Shown here: positions 9,586 to 17,461 of the stretch, one piece after another
Position numbering within the stretch: position 1 is the stretch's first letter
How the letters are laid out: each line of letters starts with the position of its first letter
Assembly: GCF_009299795.1 (NCBI RefSeq)
Contig: NZ_VIGP01000006.1
Span: 1-64,000, forward strand
DNA length: 64,000 bases
From: Brachybacterium subflavum
Lineage (GTDB): Bacteria; Actinomycetota; Actinomycetes; Actinomycetales; Dermabacteraceae
Direction of reading: 5' to 3'
Position numbers and translations under genes: made by a program
Notes under the pieces: model-generated
What the model saw: the letters and a program-made list of their open reading frames with translations, nothing else
Told to the model about the DNA's origin: nothing
Databases searched by the model: none

Positions 9586-10346
9586 CCCCACAGGCTCGCG
9601 TAGGCGGCGCGGATATGGGCCTCGATGCGCTCGGAGGCCAGCTGCGCGGACCCCTCCTCGATCGCCTCCAGGATGCCGTGGTGCTCCGCGCGCAGGCGCG
9701 CGATCAGCGCGTCGGAGTCCTCCAGGGTGCCGTAGGCCTGCAGGATCGGCAGCTTCATGGACTCGCGGATCGCGATCGTCATGTCGGTGACCAGACGGTT
9801 GTGGCCCGCCTCGGCGAGGGCCACGTGGAAGGCGGTGTCGAGCTCGTTGAACGCTGCGCGGTCGATGCCGGGCGCGTCCATGTCCCGGAGGATCTCGCGC
9901 AGTCCTGACAGGTCCTGCGCGGAGGCGTTGCCCGCCGCGAGGCTTGCGCTCGAGCGCTCGAGCATGATGCGCGCCTCGATGACGTCGGCCATCGGGAAGC
10001 TCGAGAGGGCCACGTGCAGGCGCAGCAGCCGGGTGAGGGCGTCGCTGGTCTCCGCCACCACCTGCGTGCCCGCGACCGGACGCGACCCGACGGCGGAGCG
10101 GACGGCCCCCTGGGCCTCGAGCGTGCGGATCGCCTCTCGCACCGCCGCGCGGCTGACCTGCAGCCTCTCGGCGAGGTCGCGTTCGGCGGGGAGGGTGTCT
10201 CCCACGTGCAGGGCGCCGTTGGTGATCTGCTCCTCGATGCGCTCGACGACGAGCTCGTAGGCGCGGCTGCGGTTCACGGGCCGCCAGGCGTCGGCCTCCC
10301 CATCGCGGGGGAGCTGCGACCCGTGGTGTGAGGTCGTCGGGGTCAC
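9582..10346 (-). CDS. GntR/FadR-subfamily regulator (LldR-like)
   Basis: The 254-residue protein has a winged helix at ~27-95 (LPAERDLAERLQVSRAAVREAIRTLEAQG) and a C-terminal FCD domain (~105-240) with the metal/ligand-binding pattern (EARIMLE..., ELDTAFHVALAEAGHN, AEHHGILEAI). It begins with GTG at 10346, behind GAAGGGAG. It is divergent from lctP, whose promoter region carries TGGTCAGACCA, an exact fit to the TNGTNNNACNA site known for LldR/FadR-type repressors. This makes it the likely lactate-responsive regulator of lctP. The downstream gene overlaps by ATGA. Confidence 0.88.
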   Translation of the reverse strand: MTPTTSHHGSQLPRDGEADAWRPVNRSRAYELVVERIEEQITNGALHVGDTLPAERDLAERLQVSRAAVREAIRTLEAQGAVRSAVGSRPVAGTQVVAETSDALTRLLRLHVALSSFPMADVIEARIMLERSSASLAAGNASAQDLSGLREILRDMDAPGIDRAAFNELDTAFHVALAEAGHNRLVTDMTIAIRESMKLPILQAYGTLEDSDALIARLRAEHHGILEAIEEGSAQLASERIEAHIRAAYASLWG

Positions 10347-10367
10347 GACACAGCTCCCTTCGCGTCA

Positions 10368-10396
10368 TTGACATGTGCTGCGCGCCACCCTAGCGT
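10368..10396 (+). promoter_or_regulatory. Promoter of lctP
   Basis: A consensus -35 TTGACA (10368-10373) is separated by exactly 17 bp from TAGCGT (10391-10396). Transcription would begin near 10403, at the edge of the LldR-type operator, and produce a ~140-nt leader before lctP. Confidence 0.6.
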
Positions 10397-10404
10397 GCCG
10401 CTGT

Positions 10405-10417
10405 GTGGTCAGACCAC
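10405..10417. promoter_or_regulatory. LldR/FadR-type operator at the lctP transcription start
   Basis: GTGGTC-A-GACCAC is a perfect 13-bp dyad. Its inner 11 bp, TGGTCAGACCA, fits the TNGTNNNACNA consensus of LldR-type GntR repressors at every fixed position. It lies just downstream of the predicted -10 element, a position that would block transcription. Confidence 0.75.
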
Positions 10418-10544
10418 TGATCGGTCCGGCCCGCCCCTGCAATCACCGTCACCGTCGACGGAGAGCCCTTCGCGCGCGCTTCGCGCAGGCCCGGCGTCGG
10501 ACGCGGCGGACGTCCCCGTCCCGACTCCCACGAGCGAGGTCCCC

Positions 10545-12218
10545 ATGTACCAGCCGATTCTCGACGCCCTGGGTGGATCGCTCCTGCTCACGGCCCTGGT
10601 GGCGATGCTGCCCCTGGTCGTCCTGTTCGTCCTGATCGGCGTCGTGCGGCTGACGGCCTGGAAGGCGGGGCTGATCGCCCTGGTCCTCTCGCTCCTGGTC
10701 GCCGTGCTCGCCTACTCCATGCCCGTGGGCCAGGCGCTGCTCTCGGCCACCGAGGGCGCCGCGTTCGGGTTCTTCCCGATCCTGTGGGTCGTCATCAACG
10801 CGATCTGGGTCTACAACATGACCGTGGTGACCGGGCACTTCGATGTGCTGCGGCGTTCCTTCGCCAAGGTCAGCGACGACCAGCGGATCCAAGCGGTCAT
10901 CATCGCCTTCTGCTTCGGCGCGCTGCTCGAGGCGCTCGCCGGCTTCGGCACGCCAGTGGCGATCACGAGCGTCATGCTCCTGGCCATCGGCATCAAGCCG
11001 CTGAAGGCCGCCGTGGTCGCGCTCGTCGCCAACACCGCGCCGGTCGCCTTCGGTGCGCTCGCCGTCCCGATCACCACGCTCGCCAAGGTCAGCGGCCAGG
11101 ACGAGCACCTGCTCTCCTCGATGGTCGGGCGCCAGACCCCGCTGCTGGCCGTGATCGTGCCGATGATCCTGGTGCTCATCATCGACCGCCGCAGAGGACT
11201 CGTGCAGACCCTCCCGGCCACGCTCACCTGCGGCATCGTCTTCTCGCTGGCCCAGTTCGTCACCTCGAACTTCATCTCCACGCAGCTCACCGACATCGTC
11301 GCCGCCCTCGTCGCGGCCCTCGCCGTGGTGCTCCTGCTGCGCGTCTGGCAGCCGCGCGAGGCGTTCGTCCCCGCGGCCGACGCCGACGAGGCCGCCGGAC
11401 GCTCCCGCGCCTCCGGCGCCGGCGTCCGGACCCCCGAGGAGATGGCCGAGGCCGATCGCGACGCCCACGACACCACGGCCGACGTGGTCCGCGCCTACGC
11501 CCCCTACGGCATCATCGTGGCGCTGTTCGTGCTCACCCAGCTGCCGGGCATCAAGGACCTCATCGCCCACGAGGCGCTGAACCCCTCGTTCCAGTGGCCC
11601 GGTCTGCATCTGCTGAGCGCCGCGGGCGAGCCGTCGACCATCCCGACCTTCAAGCTCGACATCCCGGCGTCCGCCGGTACCTGGCTGGTGATCGCGGGCC
11701 TGATCTCGATCCCCGTCATCGGCATCTCCCCGGCCCGCGCCTGGAGGGCATACACCGGCACCTACAAGCAGCTGGCCGCCGCGATCATCACCGTGATGGC
11801 GGTGCTCTCGCTCGCATACGTCATGAACGCCTCCGGTCAGACCTCGACGCTGGGCACCTGGCTCGCGGCCTCCGGCGGCCTGTTCGCGCTGGTCTCACCG
11901 GTTCTCGGCTGGATCGGCGTGGCCGTCACCGGCTCGGACACCTCCTCGAACTCGCTGTTCGGCGCCCTGCAGGCCTCAGCCGCCCAGCAGGCCGGGCTCG
12001 AGCCCCTGCTGACGGCCTCGGCGAACTCCTCCGGCGGCGTGCTGGGCAAGATGATCTCCCCGCAGAACCTCGCGATCGCCGCCGCGGCGGTGGGGCTCGC
12101 GGGCAAGGAGGGCGAGATCCTGCGGCGCGTGCTGCCCTGGTCGATCGTCTTCCTCGCGCTCATGTGCCTGATCGTGTTCCTGCAGTCCACCCCGGTGCTC
12201 GCCTGGATGGTCCCGTAG
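10545..12218 (+). CDS. lctP: L-lactate permease
   Basis: LctP/LldP carries lactate (and often glycolate) with protons across the membrane. The 557-residue protein has about 13 hydrophobic segments and the family blocks GALLEALAGFGTPVAI, NTAPVAFGALAVPI, TGSDTSSNSLFGALQ and GKMISPQNLAIAAAA. A charged cytoplasmic loop rich in Ala/Glu/Asp (~265-320) is the usual variable region. The ATG at 10545 follows GAGG. The gene is divergent from an LldR-type regulator gene and has a clear promoter and operator. A hairpin with flanking A and T residues follows. A second, more distant LctP-type permease is encoded at 17462-18889. Confidence 0.95.
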   Translation: MYQPILDALGGSLLLTALVAMLPLVVLFVLIGVVRLTAWKAGLIALVLSLLVAVLAYSMPVGQALLSATEGAAFGFFPILWVVINAIWVYNMTVVTGHFDVLRRSFAKVSDDQRIQAVIIAFCFGALLEALAGFGTPVAITSVMLLAIGIKPLKAAVVALVANTAPVAFGALAVPITTLAKVSGQDEHLLSSMVGRQTPLLAVIVPMILVLIIDRRRGLVQTLPATLTCGIVFSLAQFVTSNFISTQLTDIVAALVAALAVVLLLRVWQPREAFVPAADADEAAGRSRASGAGVRTPEEMAEADRDAHDTTADVVRAYAPYGIIVALFVLTQLPGIKDLIAHEALNPSFQWPGLHLLSAAGEPSTIPTFKLDIPASAGTWLVIAGLISIPVIGISPARAWRAYTGTYKQLAAAIITVMAVLSLAYVMNASGQTSTLGTWLAASGGLFALVSPVLGWIGVAVTGSDTSSNSLFGALQASAAQQAGLEPLLTASANSSGGVLGKMISPQNLAIAAAAVGLAGKEGEILRRVLPWSIVFLALMCLIVFLQSTPVLAWMVP

Positions 12219-12225
12219 ATCGACG

Positions 12226-12261
12226 AAGGCCCGACGGGTGCCCTCAGACCCCGTCGGCCTT
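12226..12261. terminator. Bidirectional terminator between lctP and the HTH-MurA gene
   Basis: AAGGC plus CCGACGGG (12226-12238) pairs with CCCGTCGGCCTT (12250-12261), leaving one bulged C. The stem is flanked by A and T bases at its foot, so it can act in both directions between two convergent genes. It contains the CCGTCGGCC motif that recurs at several gene ends in this window. Confidence 0.7.
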
Positions 12262-12283
12262 GACTGCCCAGACCGCCCACACC

Positions 12284-13927
12284 TCAGATGTCCCGGAACG
12301 TCTCGATCCGAGCCCCCAGGGCGTTCAGGCGCTGGGCGAGGTCCTCGTAGCCCCGGTTGATGACGTAGACGTTGCGCAGCACCGAGGTGCCCTTCGCGGC
12401 GAGCATCGCCAGCAGGATGACGACGGCCGGGCGCAGCGCCGGCGGGCACACGAGCTCCGCGCCGCTCCAGTGGGTCGAGCCGTCGATGAGCACCCGGTGG
12501 GGATCCATGAGCTGCACACGCGCCCCGAGCTTGTTGAGGTCGGTCAGGTAGATCGCGCGGTTCTCGTACACCCAGTCGTGCAGCTGGGTCTGGCCCTCGG
12601 CGGTCGCGGCGATGACCGCGAAGAACGGCAGGTTGTCGATGTTCAGGCCGGGGAAGGGCATCGGGTGGATCTTGTCGATCGGCGCCCGCAGGTCCGAGAC
12701 GTGCGTGGTGATGTCCACCAGGCGCGTCTTGCCGTTCGCCGCGAGGTACTCCTCGGTGCGGTCGTAGGTGAAGCCCATGTCCTCGAGCACGGCGAGCTCG
12801 ATCTCCATGAACTCGATGGGCACGCGGCGCACGGTGATCGAGGACTTCGTGACGATCGCGGCGGCGATCAGGCTCATCGCCTCGATCGGGTCCTCGCTGG
12901 GGGCGTAGTCGACGTCGGCCCGGATCTCGGACTTCCCCTGCACGCGCAGGGTGGTGGTGCCGATCCCGTCGATCCGCACGCCGAGCTTCTCGAGGAAGAA
13001 GCAGAGGTCCTGGACCATGTAGTTCGGGCTCGCATTGCGGATGATCGTCTCGCCCTCGTAGCGGGCGGCCGCCATCAGCGCGTTCTCGGTGACGGTGTCG
13101 CCGCGCTCGGTGAGGACGATGGGCCGACGGGGGCCCGCGCCCGGGGTCGCGGTGGCCTGGTAGTGGCCTTCGGTCGCGACGACCTCGAGGCCGAAGGGCC
13201 GCAGCGCGGTCATGTGGGGCTCGACGGTGCGGGTGCCCAGGTCGCAGCCGCCCGCATAGGGGAGCTGGAAGTCGTGCTCACGGTGCATGAGCGGGCCCAG
13301 GAACATGATGATCGAGCGGGTCCGACGGGCCGCGCCGGCGTCGATCGAGGCCAGGTCCAGGTGCTCGGGGACGCTGATCTCGAGGTCGTTGTTCTCGTTC
13401 AGCCAGCGGGCGCGCACGCCGATCGAGGTGAGCACCTCGAGCAGGCGGTTGACCTCCTCGATGCGCGCGACCCGGCGCAGCACGGTGGTGCCGCGGTTCA
13501 GCAGCGAGGCGCACAGCAGCGCGACCCCGGCGTTCTTCGAGGTCTTCACGTCGATCGCGCCGCTCAGCGTGGTGCCGCCCTGCACCCGCAGGTGCGAGGG
13601 GGCCGACGATCCGATGCCCACGAGCCCCGAGTCCAGCGCTGCGCCGATCTTCGCGAGGGTGTCGAGGGTCAGGTTCTGCTGGCCCTTCTCGATCCGGTTG
13701 ATCGTGCTCTGCGAGGTGGAGAGCTCGGCGGCGAGCTGGGACTGGGTGAGACCCGAGTGCAGGCGGGCGTCGCGGATCAGGGCGCCGATCTGGCGGCGGT
13801 AGTCCTGGTCGCCCGCACGGGCGCCGGCTGCGGCGGACGCCGCGGCGAGCCGTGCGGAGGGCGAGGAGGGCTGGGAGGAGCCGTCCGCGGGCCGGGCCTG
13901 CGAGGTGAACTCATCGGTCTGCGTCAT
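12284..13927 (-). CDS. MurA-like UDP-GlcNAc 1-carboxyvinyltransferase with N-terminal HTH DNA-binding domain
   Basis: The 547-residue protein fuses two domains. Residues ~43-100 are a Cro/C1-type helix-turn-helix (IRDARLHSGLTQSQLAAELSTSQSTINRIEKG). Residues ~112-545 are an EPSP-synthase-fold domain closest to MurA, which adds enolpyruvate to UDP-GlcNAc at the first step of peptidoglycan synthesis. Key MurA residues appear retained: Lys131-Asn132 in TSKNAG, and Cys228 with the following Arg in LPYAGGCDLGTRTVEPH, equivalent to the fosfomycin-target Cys loop. It could therefore be an active enzyme, a metabolite-sensing regulator, or both. An 18-bp palindrome lies 11 bp upstream of its start codon. 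Such fusions occur in other actinobacteria besides the housekeeping MurA; I know of no settled function. Confidence 0.88.
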   Translation of the reverse strand: MTQTDEFTSQARPADGSSQPSSPSARLAAASAAAGARAGDQDYRRQIGALIRDARLHSGLTQSQLAAELSTSQSTINRIEKGQQNLTLDTLAKIGAALDSGLVGIGSSAPSHLRVQGGTTLSGAIDVKTSKNAGVALLCASLLNRGTTVLRRVARIEEVNRLLEVLTSIGVRARWLNENNDLEISVPEHLDLASIDAGAARRTRSIIMFLGPLMHREHDFQLPYAGGCDLGTRTVEPHMTALRPFGLEVVATEGHYQATATPGAGPRRPIVLTERGDTVTENALMAAARYEGETIIRNASPNYMVQDLCFFLEKLGVRIDGIGTTTLRVQGKSEIRADVDYAPSEDPIEAMSLIAAAIVTKSSITVRRVPIEFMEIELAVLEDMGFTYDRTEEYLAANGKTRLVDITTHVSDLRAPIDKIHPMPFPGLNIDNLPFFAVIAATAEGQTQLHDWVYENRAIYLTDLNKLGARVQLMDPHRVLIDGSTHWSGAELVCPPALRPAVVILLAMLAAKGTSVLRNVYVINRGYEDLAQRLNALGARIETFRDI

Positions 13928-13938
13928 GCTCGGGAGCG

Positions 13939-13956
13939 TATCTCATCTATGAGATA
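13939..13956. promoter_or_regulatory. 18-bp palindrome upstream of the HTH-MurA gene (probable self-operator)
   Basis: TATCTCAT-CT-ATGAGATA is a perfect dyad with 8-bp arms and a 2-bp centre, AT-rich against the local background, ending 11 bp from the start codon of a gene whose product has a Cro/C1-type DNA-binding domain. Size and position fit an autoregulatory operator; binding is inferred. Confidence 0.65.
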
Positions 13957-14096
13957 CCGCCAGGCAGTGTGAGCGGGAAGACGTCCGGGGTGGCCGACGC
14001 CGCGCCTGCGCGTGCGGCACGGGGCCAGGGCAGCTCGCAGCGGACGGTCGATGTTCGCCGGGCGGGGCCGCGCAGTGTCCGCGGTGTCCCGCGGTG

Positions 14097-15680
14097 TCAG
14101 CTCTCCGGAGGTGGGGGAGGGGTCGGAGCTCCCACCGGCGGAGCGACCCGTGGATAGCGTCCCGCAGTGCCGCCGGCGGCCACCTCGGCCCCGCTGCCGC
14201 CGTCGGCCGCCGTCGCCGCGCCGCCCTCATCCGCGCCGCCCGCGCCCGCCCGTGCGGGAGCCGGGTCCCAGCCGCGGTCCACGACGCGCTTCTGCACCGT
14301 GATCGCCGCGACCAGGATGGCCAGGCCGATCACCGCGAGGATGACCGAGCCCAGCAGCACGCCCGGGCGCGCGCCGTAGCCGATGAGGATGCCGAACCAG
14401 CCGAAGTCGGTGTCGCCGAAGGTCGTGTTCGCCGAGCCGAAGGTGCCCAGCACCTTCAGCAGCAGCGCCGGCAGGAAGGTGACCAGCAGGCCGTTGACGA
14501 ACGCTCCCGCGACGGCGCCGCGGCGCCCGCCGGTCGCGTTGCCGTAGACGCCCGCGGCACCGCCCGTGAAGAAGTGCGGGACGAGCCCGGGAAGGATCAG
14601 CGCGAGCCCGAACAGCGGACCGAACACGGTGCCGAGCAGCAGCAGACCCACGAGGCCGCCCACGAAGCTCGAGAGGAAGCCGATGAGCACGGCGTTCTGG
14701 GCGTAGGGGAAGACGATCGGGGCGTCCAGCGCGGGCACCGCGCCGGGCACCACGCGGGCGGCGATGCCCTGGAAGGCGGGCACGAGCTCGCCGAGAATCG
14801 TGCGCACGCCGAACAGGATCACCGCGACCGCGATGCCGAACTGCAGGCCCTGCGTCACCGACTGCATGAGGTAGTTGCCCACGTTCGTGGCCCCACCCTC
14901 GAAGGCGGTGAACGCGGTGGTCGAGCCGGCGCGCACGAGGTAGACGACCGCGACGATCACGTACATCAGCACCATGGACAGGGCGGTCGCGACCATCGAG
15001 TCGCGCAGGAAGCGCAGCGACTCGGGCACCTTGAGGTCCTCCGTCGAGCGGCTCCTGCCCTTCGGGTCGACCAGTCGGCCGACCGCCCCCGAGGCGATGT
15101 ACCCGGCGGAGCCGAAATGGCCGATGGCGATCGAGTCGTCGCCCGTGATGCGCCGCGTCCACGGCTGGGCGAGCGCGGGCAGGGACACCATCAGCACGCC
15201 CAGCAGCGCCGCCCCGAGGATCACCACGACCGGCGAGGGCATGCCCGCCGAGGCCATCACGATCGTGATCAGCGTGGCCATGAACAGCAGGTGGTGGCCG
15301 GTGAGGAACACGTAGCGCAGCGGCGTGAACCGCGCGAGCAGGATCGCGACGACGAAGCCCAGGATCATCAGCCACGACACCTGGGCGCCGAACTCCTCCT
15401 GGGCGATCCCGGCGATCGCCTCGTTCGTGGGGACGACGCCCTGCGCGCCGAGCGCGCCCTGGATCATCTCGCCGAGCGGCGTGAGGGAGGCGGTCACGAG
15501 CGTCGCCCCGGCCCCGATGAGCAGGAAGCCGAGGACGGCCTTGATCGCGCCGCCCGCGATCTGGCCGGCGCTCTTGCGCAGGGCGACCAGGCCGATCGCG
15601 GTGATGATGCCGATGAGGAAGGCGGGAACGCTCAGGATCTCGTTGACCAGGAACTGGGCGATCGCGACGAGGACGTGCAT
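14097..15680 (-). CDS. PTS ascorbate-type transporter subunit IIC (UlaA/SgaT family)
   Basis: This integral membrane subunit of a phosphotransferase system translocates its sugar while IIB phosphorylates it. It has 527 residues with ~11 hydrophobic segments and UlaA-type blocks (LVNEILSVPAFLIGIITAIGL, GHFGSAGYIASGAVG, GLVPHFFTGGAAGVYGNATGG). Residues after ~475 form a long Ala/Gly/Pro-rich tail that is not part of the fold and ends in a polyproline stretch. The gene lies 57 bp downstream of the fused IIA-IIB gene on the same strand, so together they form a complete permease. The substrate may be L-ascorbate or another sugar acid: none of the ula catabolic genes lies beside it. Confidence 0.9.
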   Translation of the reverse strand: MHVLVAIAQFLVNEILSVPAFLIGIITAIGLVALRKSAGQIAGGAIKAVLGFLLIGAGATLVTASLTPLGEMIQGALGAQGVVPTNEAIAGIAQEEFGAQVSWLMILGFVVAILLARFTPLRYVFLTGHHLLFMATLITIVMASAGMPSPVVVILGAALLGVLMVSLPALAQPWTRRITGDDSIAIGHFGSAGYIASGAVGRLVDPKGRSRSTEDLKVPESLRFLRDSMVATALSMVLMYVIVAVVYLVRAGSTTAFTAFEGGATNVGNYLMQSVTQGLQFGIAVAVILFGVRTILGELVPAFQGIAARVVPGAVPALDAPIVFPYAQNAVLIGFLSSFVGGLVGLLLLGTVFGPLFGLALILPGLVPHFFTGGAAGVYGNATGGRRGAVAGAFVNGLLVTFLPALLLKVLGTFGSANTTFGDTDFGWFGILIGYGARPGVLLGSVILAVIGLAILVAAITVQKRVVDRGWDPAPARAGAGGADEGGAATAADGGSGAEVAAGGTAGRYPRVAPPVGAPTPPPPPES

Positions 15681-15737
15681 GACGGGCTCCGTGCGGGTGA
15701 CGAGGGGACGGGGAACAGGCGGGGAGGGAAGGTCGGG

Positions 15738-16679
15738 TCAGACGGCGTAGAGGCGGCGCAGGGCGGCGTCGATCTCGGCCTGCGAGGTGAAGTTCTCGAT
15801 CACCTCGACGGGCACGCCCACGTCGCCGAGGGTCTGGGCGATCGCGCCGGAGGTCAGCAGGAAGTCGGCCTCCTTCGCGCGGCCCTTGGCCGAGATCGTG
15901 TCGGTCGCCTCGACCGTGAGGTACGGGGACCAACCCCAGCGGTCCAGCACCTGCTCGGCCGTGTTCTTGAGGAACAGGCTCGTGCCCAGGCCGTTCCCGC
16001 ACACCGTGAGGATCAGGTTCTTCGACGGGACGGCGTCGGAGACCTCCGCGGTGTCCGCCTCGGCGGGGCGCGGGGCGGAGGAGCCGGCCGACGGGGAGCC
16101 GGCGAGGGCACCGGTCTCCGGGGCGGCGGTTCCCGGAGCGGTGCTCACAGCGGCGGCTCCCGCGGCAGCGGGCCGGGCTGCCTCGGCGGCCTGCGGCGAC
16201 GACGCGGCGGACGACCCGGCCAGGGCATCGAGGATGCCCTCCGGGGTGGTCGCGGTGTCGAGGGCCGACCGGCGCTGCGGATCGGCGAGCGCCCCGGCGA
16301 GGGCGGCGAGCGCCTGCTGGTGGGCGGAGGCGTCGGCCGCGGCGAGCCCCATCACGATCGTCACCGGGTCGTTGCTCTCGTGCCCGAAGGCGACCGGCTC
16401 CGCCAGACGCACGAAGGACATGCCCGTGCGGGCGACGGAGTCGTCGGGCCGGGCATGGGCGAGGGCGAAGCCGGGCGTGATGACGATGTACGGGCCGTGC
16501 TCCTCGACGGTGCGGATCATCGCGTCGGTGTACGGGGCGCCGGCGGTGCCGGACTCCGTGAGCAGGGCGCCCGCGGCGCGGATCGCCGTGCGCCAGTCCT
16601 CGGCGCGGACGTCGAGGCGGACCGCGCCGGCCGGGAGCAGGTCGGCGATCGGGGAGGGGGACGCGGACGGAGAGGACAT
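15738..16679 (-). CDS. PTS ascorbate-type IIA-IIB fusion protein
   Basis: The 313-residue phosphocarrier has an N-terminal IIA domain of the mannitol/fructose class with phospho-His75 in PGFALAHARP. A ~70-residue Ala/Ser/Pro linker (160-215) follows, then a IIB domain with phospho-Cys227 in VCGNGLGTSLF. Phosphate passes from HPr to His75 to Cys227 and then to the sugar held by IIC. The ATG at 16679 lies behind GCGAGGTGCCC. An upstream in-frame ATG at 16775 would add a Pro-rich stretch without family similarity. It is first in a two-gene operon with the IIC gene. The neighbouring XRE-cupin gene could encode the regulator. Confidence 0.9.
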   Translation of the reverse strand: MSSPSASPSPIADLLPAGAVRLDVRAEDWRTAIRAAGALLTESGTAGAPYTDAMIRTVEEHGPYIVITPGFALAHARPDDSVARTGMSFVRLAEPVAFGHESNDPVTIVMGLAAADASAHQQALAALAGALADPQRRSALDTATTPEGILDALAGSSAASSPQAAEAARPAAAGAAAVSTAPGTAAPETGALAGSPSAGSSAPRPAEADTAEVSDAVPSKNLILTVCGNGLGTSLFLKNTAEQVLDRWGWSPYLTVEATDTISAKGRAKEADFLLTSGAIAQTLGDVGVPVEVIENFTSQAEIDAALRRLYAV

Positions 16680-16875
16680 GGGCACCTCGCGGGAAGGGTG
16701 GAGAGGAGAGGGCGTCGGCGGAGGGTTCGGCGGGTCCGATTCCGAGACTACGCGTGCGTGGCCCGGACGCCGCACCCCTGTCGTGTGAGCCGCCGCTGGG
16801 TCTGCCGGCTACTCAGTGGGGCCGCCTGGACGCTCAGTCGCGTCGCTCGATCGCTCCGAGGGGCCGCCCGTGTAC

Positions 16876-17421
16876 TCAGCGGGGCGTGACGGTCAGCATG
16901 TGCAGTACGCAGGGGGTCGCGCCGGGATTGCGCAGGCGGTGCGGCCGGTCCGCGCGCACCGTGAGCGTGTCGCCCTCGTGCAGCTCGTGCTCCACGCCCT
17001 CGACCTCGTACACCAGCGATCCTTCGAGGATGTGCAGCACCTCCTGGGTGCGCCCGCGGTGAGCGGCGAGCCCGGTCGACGCCGCATGGGCAGGCACCTC
17101 GTAGCGCAGCATCTGGATGCCGGGGGCGGGCTGGGCGAGCGTGGTGCGCACGATGCCGGAGCCGTCGGTGTACTGGGTGGCCTCCTCGGCGCTGATCAGC
17201 AGCGACTCGGGCTCCTCGAGCAGCTCGCCGAGATCCACGGAGAGGGCCGAGGAGATCGCGAGCGCGTTCGCGAGGCTCGTGGACAGCGCATTGTTCTCGA
17301 TCCGCGAGAGCGTGCCTCGGGAGACCCCGGAGGTGGTTGCGAGCTGATCCAGGGTGATGCCGAGCTCTGCACGGCGCGCACGGATGGCAGGGCCCAGTCG
17401 GCGGGCCGGGCTCGAAGTCAT
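16876..17421 (-). CDS. XRE-family regulator with cupin domain
   Basis: The 181-residue regulator has an HTH at residues ~10-65 (LGITLDQLATTSGVSRGTLSRIENN) and a C-terminal cupin beta-barrel (~105-178, HRGRTQEVLHILEGSLVYEVEG...LTVRADRPHRLRNPG). Proteins with this layout usually control a neighbouring transport or catabolic gene and bind a small metabolite in the cupin. It is divergent from the LctP-type permease gene with only 40 bp between starts, so it most likely regulates that permease; the PTS genes downstream are a second possibility. TATCCT lies 6 bp before the ATG, which suggests a leaderless transcript. Confidence 0.88.
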   Translation of the reverse strand: MTSSPARRLGPAIRARRAELGITLDQLATTSGVSRGTLSRIENNALSTSLANALAISSALSVDLGELLEEPESLLISAEEATQYTDGSGIVRTTLAQPAPGIQMLRYEVPAHAASTGLAAHRGRTQEVLHILEGSLVYEVEGVEHELHEGDTLTVRADRPHRLRNPGATPCVLHMLTVTPR

Positions 17422-17461
17422 GGGACCAGGATACCGACACGGATTGCGGGAGCGAAACGAA

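Noticed and set aside
10784-13972. Very long open frame on the + strand running through lctP and opposite the HTH-MurA gene
   Set aside because: Its product is His/Arg/Ala-rich without any family similarity, while both overlapping genes have intact catalytic or transport motifs. Long antisense frames are expected at this GC content.
14094-16889. Open frame of ~930 codons on the + strand opposite the ascorbate-type PTS genes
   Set aside because: The His/Asp/Arg-rich composition is typical of the antisense of membrane proteins, and the phospho-His and phospho-Cys motifs on the other strand are clear.
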